Assembly: GCA_050331695.1 (NCBI GenBank)
Contig: JBHJGP010000025.1
Coordinates: 147,154 to 211,153, forward strand
DNA length: 64,000 nucleotides
Direction of reading: 5' to 3'
Origin: JBHJGP01 sp050331695
Lineage (GTDB): Bacteria > Pseudomonadota > Alphaproteobacteria > Geminicoccales > Geminicoccaceae
The translations under genes and the position numbers were made by a program. Positions 58,217 through 64,000 of the stretch are shown in pieces (positions within the stretch are counted from its first letter, which is position 1; each line of letters starts with the position of its first letter). The notes beneath the pieces are model-generated. The model saw only the letters and a program-made list of their open reading frames with translations, was not told the DNA's origin and searched no databases.

Positions 58217-60102
58217 CCACGCCGTTGTTGAGTGTGCGCGACCTTCAGGTCTCGTTTGCCGCCGATGAAGGACGGATCGAAGCTGTCCGCAGCGTCAGCT
58301 TTGACGTGCCGCCCAACAGCACGGTCGCGCTGGTGGGTGAGAGCGGCAGCGGCAAGAGCGTGGTTTCCCAGGCGATCCTCGGAATCCTGCCGGAAATCGG
58401 CAGTATCGAGACCGGCGAGATCTGGTTCAACGACGCGGGCGGGGTCGGCTCGCTCGATCTCGCCAGCCTGGAGCAAGATCATCCCAAACGCCGATCCATC
58501 CGCGGCGGCCGCATCTCGATCATCTTTCAAGAACCGATGAGTTCGCTGTCGCCCTTGCACACGATCGGCGATCAGATCGGAGAGGCGCTGCGCCTCCATC
58601 GCGAGGTCGGTGACGAGGGCGTTCGTCGAACCGTGATCGATATGTTGGCGAAAGTCGGTTTTCCAAATCCGGCCAAAGCCTTCAACAGTTATCCATTCGA
58701 ACTGTCTGGGGGCCTGAGACAACGGGCGATGATCGCCATGGCGTTGATCTGTCACCCCGCACTCCTGATTGCCGACGAACCGACGACCGCTCTCGACGTG
58801 TCCGTTCAGGCCCAGATCCTGCAGCTCATGCGTGATCTGCAACGTGAGTTGGACATGGCGATCTTGTTCATCACCCATGATTTGGGCGTCGTCGCCAACA
58901 TCGCCGATCACATAATCGTAATGTATCGCGGACGTGTCATGGAAAGCGGGCCTTGTCGGGAATTGATGCAGGACCCGAAACACCCTTACCTCCAAGCGCT
59001 CATGCACGCTGTCCCGACTTTGACGATGGACCGTAGCCAACGCTTGCAGCCGCTCCGCGAAGTTGAGGTCGACGCCCACGAGCTTATGAGCGAGGGCGCC
59101 ATCGATGACGGGATCGTTGCCTCGACGCCGCTTCTCGAAGTCAAAGATCTCACAAAGTCCTTCGCTCTGCGCAAAAGCGGCATGTGGTCGAGAAAGACGG
59201 AAAGCTTAAAGGCGGTTGATAGTGTCAGCTTCGTCGTTCACCGTGGTGAGAGTTTCGCTCTGGTGGGTGAAAGCGGCAGCGGCAAGACCACGCTAAGCAA
59301 GGCGATCATGCGCGCGATCACCGTCGATGAAGGCCGGGTGACCTATCATGCCGCCGGTGGCCCGATCGATGTTCTCGCGCTCGAAGGCCAAGCACTGCAA
59401 GCTTTTCGCCGAACCGCGCAGTATGTCTTTCAGGACCCTTTCTCGTCGTTGAACCCACGGATGACCGTCGCCGATCTGATCGCCGAGCCTCTGATCATCC
59501 ATGGCTGGGGCGACGGTGAGGCGCGCTTGCAACGGGTAAGAAAACTGATCGCAGCCGTAGGCCTCGATGTCCGTCACCTGAGGCGATATCCGCACAGTTT
59601 TTCCGGCGGTCAGCGCCAGCGCATCGGCATCGCCCGCGCTCTAGCCCTGCAGCCCGAATTCCTCCTGCTCGACGAACCGGTTTCCGCGCTCGACGTGTCG
59701 GTACAGGCGCAGATCCTTAATTTGCTGAAAGACCTGCAAGTTCAGCTCGGTCTGACCTATCTTTTCGTTGCGCACAATTTGGCGGTGGTCCGGTACGTGG
59801 CTGATCGTGTCTCGGTGATGTGTCGGGGACGGATCGTAGAAATGGCTTTGGTCGACACCTTGTTCGAAAACCCCGTTCACCCGTACACGCAGAGCCTGCT
59901 GGCGGCGGTACCGGAACCCAATGTCGACCAGAAGCTTAACTTTCAGGCGCTGACGGATGACCGTTCGTCGGATCCGTCAAACTGGCCGTCGCCTTATTGT
60001 GTTTTTGACGACGCGCCCATGAGCATGGTCGAGATTGAACCGGATCACTGGGTTCTCACCAGGGACGAAGAGGCAACAGAGGGGCAAAGCTGTGCCGCAT
60101 GA
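58213..60102 (+). CDS. Double-ATPase ABC transporter protein, peptide/YejF type
   Basis: The 629-residue protein has two full ABC domains. The first has Walker A GESGSGKS, signature LSGGLRQR and Walker B LLIADEPTTALD; the second has GESGSGKTT, FSGGQRQR and LLLDEPVSALD. Both are followed by the oligopeptide-transporter C-terminal extension (HPYLQALMHAVP and HPYTQSLLAAVPEP). It should drive an importer for a peptide- or oligosaccharide-like substrate. The solute-binding gene follows, but no permease gene is present in the operon. It overlaps the deacetylase stop by ATGA and the next gene by 11 bases. Confidence 0.9.
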   Translation: MTTPLLSVRDLQVSFAADEGRIEAVRSVSFDVPPNSTVALVGESGSGKSVVSQAILGILPEIGSIETGEIWFNDAGGVGSLDLASLEQDHPKRRSIRGGRISIIFQEPMSSLSPLHTIGDQIGEALRLHREVGDEGVRRTVIDMLAKVGFPNPAKAFNSYPFELSGGLRQRAMIAMALICHPALLIADEPTTALDVSVQAQILQLMRDLQRELDMAILFITHDLGVVANIADHIIVMYRGRVMESGPCRELMQDPKHPYLQALMHAVPTLTMDRSQRLQPLREVEVDAHELMSEGAIDDGIVASTPLLEVKDLTKSFALRKSGMWSRKTESLKAVDSVSFVVHRGESFALVGESGSGKTTLSKAIMRAITVDEGRVTYHAAGGPIDVLALEGQALQAFRRTAQYVFQDPFSSLNPRMTVADLIAEPLIIHGWGDGEARLQRVRKLIAAVGLDVRHLRRYPHSFSGGQRQRIGIARALALQPEFLLLDEPVSALDVSVQAQILNLLKDLQVQLGLTYLFVAHNLAVVRYVADRVSVMCRGRIVEMALVDTLFENPVHPYTQSLLAAVPEPNVDQKLNFQALTDDRSSDPSNWPSPYCVFDDAPMSMVEIEPDHWVLTRDEEATEGQSCAA

Positions 60103-61972
60103 TCAAGAACAGACGTTGAAATTGCCAGGCGCCGGATTGTTGAGAACCGGATCCGCGGTTTGCTTGGGGCTGGGCCTATTGGCTGCAGCTCTAGGGCCTG
60201 ATCTCTCAGCCCAGGCAGCGCCGCCGGCGAAGCCACGGGTCGTCGAGATGCTGAACGGGCCCGGCAAGCGGGGCGGCGATCTCAGAACCCTCGTCGGCAG
60301 CGCCAAGGATCTGAAATACCTCATGGTCTACGGCTATGCCCGTCTCGTCGCCTACGACCGGGCATTCGAGCTAGTTCCCGATATTCTGGAAAGTTATGAG
60401 GTCGAAGAAGGGCGGCGCTTCACTTTCCACCTGCGTGAAGGCCACAAATGGTCGGATGGCACGCCATTCACAACGGAAGATTTTCGCTTCTTCTGGGAAG
60501 ATGTCGCCAATCACGAGAAGTTACGGCCCACCGGGCCGCCGATCGAAATGGCGATCGACGGCAAATATCCGGACGTCGAAGTCGTCGATGAATTGACCAT
60601 CCGATACACCTGGGAAAAGCCTAATCCGTTCTTCCTCGCAGCCCTTGCCGACGCCGCGCCGCTCTTGATCTACATGCCGTCCCAATACCTTAAACTATTC
60701 CATGAGGACCATGCGGATCCACAAGAACTTGCCGCGAAGGTCGAGGCGGAAAGCGCCCGGGACTGGGCTCAACTGTTCGGACGGAAAAGCCGCGCCTACA
60801 AAATCTCCAACGCCGAGCTGCCGACGCTGCAACCCTGGGATCTGGTGACCGCGCCGCCGGCCGAGCGGTTCGTTGCCGAGCGCAATCCCTATTTCCATCG
60901 GGTCGATCAGAACGGGGTCCAGCTCCCCTACATCGACCGCGTGATCATGAGCGTGGTCGACAGCAAGCTGATTCCGGTCAAGACCGGCGCCGGCGAAACC
61001 GATCTCCAGAGCCGGGGGCTCCACTTCAAGGACGTCACCTTCCTCAAGGAGAGCGAGCAGCGCTCGGGCCTCGACACCCATCTTTGGGAGCCCGGCCGCG
61101 CCGCTCATCTGGCGCTCTTTCCCAACCTCAATGCCAGTGACGACAGCTGGCGCGAGCTGTTTCGTGATGTGCGTTTCCGCCGGGCCTTGTCGCTCGGTAT
61201 CGACCGCCAGTCGATCAATCAGTTCCTTTACTTTGGCCTCGCCCGGGCTGCGAACAACACGGTCCTGCCGTCGAGCCCGCTTTATACGGAGGCCGTTGGA
61301 ACGGCCTACACCCAGCATGATCCGGAGAAGGCGAACGCCCTGTTGGACGAGATCGGCCTGACTCAGAAGAACGGTGAAGGCATCCGGCTGATGGCGGACG
61401 GCCGGCCGGTCGAATTCGTGGTTGAGACGGCCGGCGAAGAGACCGAGGAGTCTGACGTTCTGGAGTTGATTTCCGACCAGTGGCGCGAGATAGGCGTGAA
61501 GATCCACACCAAGCCATCTCAGTTGGAGACGCTGAGGGACCGCATATTCTCCGGCGCGACCCTGATGACCATCTCCTACGGCCACGACAATGGGATCCCT
61601 TCGGCGGAAATGAGTCCTGAAAACTACGCGCCCACCAACCAGGTCCAATATCAATGGCCGAAATGGGGACAGTATTACGAAACCCGTGGTCAGGCGGGCG
61701 AAGCGCCGGACATGGAGCACGCCGTTCAACTTTTCGAATTATTCGACAAATGGCGTGTCGCTGACAGTCGAGACGAACGTCAGAAGATCTGGGACGAGAT
61801 GCTCCAGATCTATGCCGATCAGGTCTACACGATTGGAACCGTGTCCGGCATCTTACAGCCGATCGCCGCCCATGAGGCGCTCCGAAATCTGCCGAATGAG
61901 GCGATGTACAACTGGAATCCCGGCGCGTTCTTCGGCGTCCATCTGATGGACAGCTTCTGGATCGAGCCATAG
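60092..61972 (+). CDS. ABC transporter solute-binding protein, family 5
   Basis: The protein, about 626 residues, starts at GTG 60092 behind GAGGGG; an earlier in-frame ATG exists at 60035 inside the ATPase gene. A signal peptide (TGSAVCLGLGLLAAALGPDLSAQA) precedes the mature domain. FHLREGHKWSDGTPFTTEDF is the family 5 signature, and RFRRALSLGIDRQSINQF lies in the second lobe. It binds a peptide or oligosaccharide ligand in the periplasm for the double-ATPase protein. The C-terminal end is WIEP followed by TAG. Its length is above average for the family. Confidence 0.9.
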   Translation: MPHDQEQTLKLPGAGLLRTGSAVCLGLGLLAAALGPDLSAQAAPPAKPRVVEMLNGPGKRGGDLRTLVGSAKDLKYLMVYGYARLVAYDRAFELVPDILESYEVEEGRRFTFHLREGHKWSDGTPFTTEDFRFFWEDVANHEKLRPTGPPIEMAIDGKYPDVEVVDELTIRYTWEKPNPFFLAALADAAPLLIYMPSQYLKLFHEDHADPQELAAKVEAESARDWAQLFGRKSRAYKISNAELPTLQPWDLVTAPPAERFVAERNPYFHRVDQNGVQLPYIDRVIMSVVDSKLIPVKTGAGETDLQSRGLHFKDVTFLKESEQRSGLDTHLWEPGRAAHLALFPNLNASDDSWRELFRDVRFRRALSLGIDRQSINQFLYFGLARAANNTVLPSSPLYTEAVGTAYTQHDPEKANALLDEIGLTQKNGEGIRLMADGRPVEFVVETAGEETEESDVLELISDQWREIGVKIHTKPSQLETLRDRIFSGATLMTISYGHDNGIPSAEMSPENYAPTNQVQYQWPKWGQYYETRGQAGEAPDMEHAVQLFELFDKWRVADSRDERQKIWDEMLQIYADQVYTIGTVSGILQPIAAHEALRNLPNEAMYNWNPGAFFGVHLMDSFWIEP

Positions 61973-61982
61973 TCCAAGGCCG

Positions 61983-62021
61983 GGTGTCGCTGGGGGTCTC
62001 GTCCAGACTCCCGGCGACGCC
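61983..62021. terminator. Long hairpin between convergent genes
   Basis: GTCGCTGGGGGTCT (61986-61999) pairs with AGACTCCCGGCGAC (62005-62018) through G-U wobbles with a five-base loop, and three more pairs extend the stem outward. It lies between the end of the solute-binding gene (61972) and the end of the methyltransferase gene (62029). A clear U-tract is missing in either direction, so termination by this hairpin is inferred from position and stability. Confidence 0.5.
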
Positions 62022-62028
62022 AAACCGC

Positions 62029-62859
62029 TCAGGTCAGGCGTAGCCAAAAGCTGGTTTCCCTGGCACCGGTCACGAGCGGCAGGCGATCAACGATTGAGCT
62101 AGCCAATTCGTGCCCGTGTCGGGTGACGATCCAGTGGCTCGCGAATACCGGTTCGGCTCGGGACGTAAGGAGCATGGCCACGAGCGACTGCTCATTATAG
62201 CCGCGCCAGCTCCAGTCTGCCGGATAGGAATCAGGCAGAAAAACGTCGTGCACATGGACTAAAACACCGGCCGGAAAGCGGCCGATCAGTTGGCCGAAGA
62301 TGATGTCGACATCCGAGCCCGGCACGAAAAGATGGCTTGAGTCCACGAAAAGCACATCGCCTTCGGCGAGATCGGGCAGGGCCTTCGGGGCCATGTCCTG
62401 CAACGGGCACCGGTGCCAGGTCACCGGGAGCCCGTCCAGCGACGCACGGGGCTTCGGGTCGATCGCCATATGGTGGGTCGCCAGCGCCCCGTCCGCTATG
62501 GCTCTGGCGATAAATCGTGTGGAGTGACCGGAGCCGATTTCCAGAATCCGGCCGGGTCTTTCTTGCCTGATAAGGCTGTAGGCAACCGCAGCATCCAATC
62601 GCGCAAACCAATCCTGGTTCCAGCGCGGCGCTGGGGGCGGACCTGCGAGCTTTTCCAGATCCGAGGCAAACTGACCAACAACGTCTAACTGCCGGCGCAT
62701 AGACGGCAAAGCGGCTTCGAGCAGGGGGGTGATATCAGGGTAGCTTACGGGCTGGACGGTTTCAGCATAGCGGTGCGGCAGAACGAAGGCCCGCCGTTTC
62801 CAGCCCATGACCGTTGCGAAAGCTTGAGCCGCCCGAAGAAGCCGCCTTGGCTCAGACAC
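62029..62859 (-). CDS. Class I SAM-dependent methyltransferase
   Basis: The 276-residue protein has a Rossmann methyltransferase core. ILEIGSGHSTRFIARAI is the SAM-binding motif I, and the acidic residue of motif II is in MAIDPKP. GDVLFVDSSHLFVPGSDVD follows as a later core strand. It resembles Methyltransf_24-type enzymes often found in polysaccharide clusters. The GTG start at 62859 is likely. It converges on the glycosyltransferase operon and could modify the same product. Confidence 0.82.
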   Translation of the reverse strand: MSEPRRLLRAAQAFATVMGWKRRAFVLPHRYAETVQPVSYPDITPLLEAALPSMRRQLDVVGQFASDLEKLAGPPPAPRWNQDWFARLDAAVAYSLIRQERPGRILEIGSGHSTRFIARAIADGALATHHMAIDPKPRASLDGLPVTWHRCPLQDMAPKALPDLAEGDVLFVDSSHLFVPGSDVDIIFGQLIGRFPAGVLVHVHDVFLPDSYPADWSWRGYNEQSLVAMLLTSRAEPVFASHWIVTRHGHELASSIVDRLPLVTGARETSFWLRLT

Positions 62860-62874
62860 TGACTGAAAGGCTGA

Positions 62875-63726
62875 TCACAACGTCAGTTCCATGCCCTGCC
62901 GAGCAACGATCGAACCGGGCCGCATGGTTTCCAGCTGGCGGGCAATGTCGTCCAGCGCCACATCATTGTGATTGGGATCGTGGTGAAACGTTACCAGACG
63001 TTTTGCCGACGCCTCGTTGCAGAGCCGGACACCCTCTTGCCAGGTCGAGTGACCCCATCCCTCGTAACGCTCGAACATGGCGTCCGTGTAGGTGGAATCG
63101 TAGACGACCACGTCACAGCCATCAATCAGCGCCAGGATATTCCGGTCTGGTTTGCCGGGAACATGTTCGGTGTCGGTGACGAAGGCAAAGGACCGACCGC
63201 GATAGTCTATCCGGTAGCCGGTAGCACCGCCCGGATGGTTCAGTTTCGCGGTTCTCAGCCGAATATCGTCGAACGGCGTCAACTCTTCGCCCGCGTCGAA
63301 ATCATGAAACGCGATGGCCGCATGCATGACGTTGAGTGGCACCGGAAAAAGCGGTTTTTGCATGATCGTCGACAGTACGGCCTCAAGGGTCCAGCCTTGA
63401 CGCCTCAGATGGCCGTTCCACAGCTCGAAACGATTGGCCGAATAGTAGGCGGGTTTGAAAAAAGGAAAGCCGTTGATGTGATCCAGATGAGTGTGGGTCA
63501 GAAAGATGTGCGCTTCGGAGGATCCGTTCTTCAGCAGTTGCAGACCCAGCTCTCTGCTGCCCGTCCCGAGATCGAAGATGAGCCGCTTTGACCCGCAGCG
63601 AACCTCCACGCAAGACGTGTTACCGCCGTAACGCATGGTCTCCGGATTGGCCGTCGGTACAGTTCCCCGCACCCCCCAAAATCGTACCTCAAACCTGTCC
63701 ACGACAGATGCGTCTTGAGCCGTCAT
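62875..63726 (-). CDS. MBL-fold hydrolase with intact metal site
   Basis: The 283-residue protein is a metallo-beta-lactamase-fold hydrolase of the phosphodiesterase/RNase Z-like type. All metal ligands are present: THTHLDH (HxHxDH), the His in TAKLNHPGG, the Asp in FVTDTEH and the His in TFHHDPNHND. The N-terminus FWGVRGTVPTANPETMRYGGNTSC is characteristic of the group. It may cleave a cyclic nucleotide or related ester. ATG 63726 is chosen; a GTG two codons upstream is also possible. Confidence 0.86.
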   Translation of the reverse strand: MTAQDASVVDRFEVRFWGVRGTVPTANPETMRYGGNTSCVEVRCGSKRLIFDLGTGSRELGLQLLKNGSSEAHIFLTHTHLDHINGFPFFKPAYYSANRFELWNGHLRRQGWTLEAVLSTIMQKPLFPVPLNVMHAAIAFHDFDAGEELTPFDDIRLRTAKLNHPGGATGYRIDYRGRSFAFVTDTEHVPGKPDRNILALIDGCDVVVYDSTYTDAMFERYEGWGHSTWQEGVRLCNEASAKRLVTFHHDPNHNDVALDDIARQLETMRPGSIVARQGMELTL

Positions 63727-63804
63727 GGACACATCGCCCGCACGTCCGCCGAGATCTTTCGAGAAGCGCGATTGCGCTGGCGATGATGGCCGAACAGCAA
63801 GGGT

Positions 63805-64000
63805 TCAGTCGCTTTTGGCATAGATGAAGTAGCGATCTGGCGCGCATCCTTCCGGTAAGGCCAGGGGCTCGAGCTGGGGGTGGTTCAGTTTCTGGTCGGA
63901 AGCGACAAACACATCCGACCGGCCCAGACCGGGGATTTGGGTCTACAACCACCGGGCAATCTTATCGTTTCGTTCATGGTCGCCTGTACCAATATCGCTG
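63805..64000 (-). pseudogene. Partial coding frame with in-frame TAG at window edge
   Basis: A minus-strand frame enters from beyond 64000 and ends at TGA 63805-63807. The first 18 visible codons (including IGTGDHERNDKIARWL) are followed by TAG at 63943-63945. Another 45 codons in the same frame include QIPGLGRSDVFVAS and PDRYFIYAKSD. Codon third positions are strongly GC-rich, as in genuine genes nearby, so the frame is probably coding on both sides of the stop. The family is not recognised. The short visible part makes this the weakest of the interrupted frames. Confidence 0.4.

Overview
The window reads as chromosomal DNA of a GC-rich alphaproteobacterium. The gene families (an Rrf2/NsrR-type regulator, LutABC, a YqaA-type membrane protein, a long GlgE, ArsR next to DUF6428), the strong preference for TGA stops, and the dense head-to-tail operons with ATGA, GTGA and TTGA overlaps all point that way. 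No rRNA, tRNA, CRISPR array, transposase or integrase was seen. The genus cannot be fixed from the sequence.

Layout. 1-2.9 kb: a divergent DUF6428/arsR pair with two matching operator palindromes, an Rrf2 Fe-S regulator preceded by short repeats, and an acyl-CoA dehydrogenase gene broken by an in-frame TAG. 3.1-11.9 kb (minus): a six-gene oxidative cluster, read as di-haem cytochrome c, GMC oxidoreductase, two unknown proteins, DyP peroxidase and a catalase-like haem protein. 12.2-15.9 kb (plus): two tandem paralogues of an unrecognised beta-rich protein, each with a small partner gene, then a DUF2235 hydrolase. 16.0-20.8 kb: a fumarate reductase/succinate dehydrogenase-like complex in the order B-C-D-A, with subunit D broken by TAG, followed by a two-subunit tartrate dehydratase/fumarase. 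20.9-38.0 kb: a glycogen/trehalose operon glgE, treS-mak, glgB, glgX-treZ (fused), malQ (broken by TAA), treY. It encodes both the TreS/maltokinase/GlgE cycle and the TreY/TreZ route.

38.0-41.8 kb (minus): a YqaA-family membrane protein and a SAM-cyclase-ATPase-TPR signalling protein. 41.9-44.3 kb: a dimethylglycine/sarcosine dehydrogenase-like enzyme. 44.3-48.2 kb (minus): lutA-lutB-lutC plus a metallo-beta-lactamase-fold protein; LutA has lost part of its second CCG motif. 48.2-49.1 kb: an endonuclease I. 49.2-52.0 kb (minus): three phage-tail-like genes. 52.2-62.0 kb: an eight-gene operon of four glycosyltransferases, a histidine phosphatase, a polysaccharide deacetylase, a double-ATPase ABC protein and a peptide-type solute-binding protein with no permease gene. 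62.0-64.0 kb (minus): a methyltransferase, a second MBL-fold hydrolase and a partial frame at the edge.

The most unusual overall signal is that three conserved genes, and possibly a fourth partial one, carry a single in-frame stop while the rest of the reading frame is intact. TAG, TAA and TGA also terminate ordinary genes here, so a global code change is not supported. The best candidates for undescribed systems are the cytochrome c/GMC/DyP/catalase cluster with its divergent paralogue-DUF2235 cassette, and the glycosyltransferase/phosphatase/deacetylase operon.
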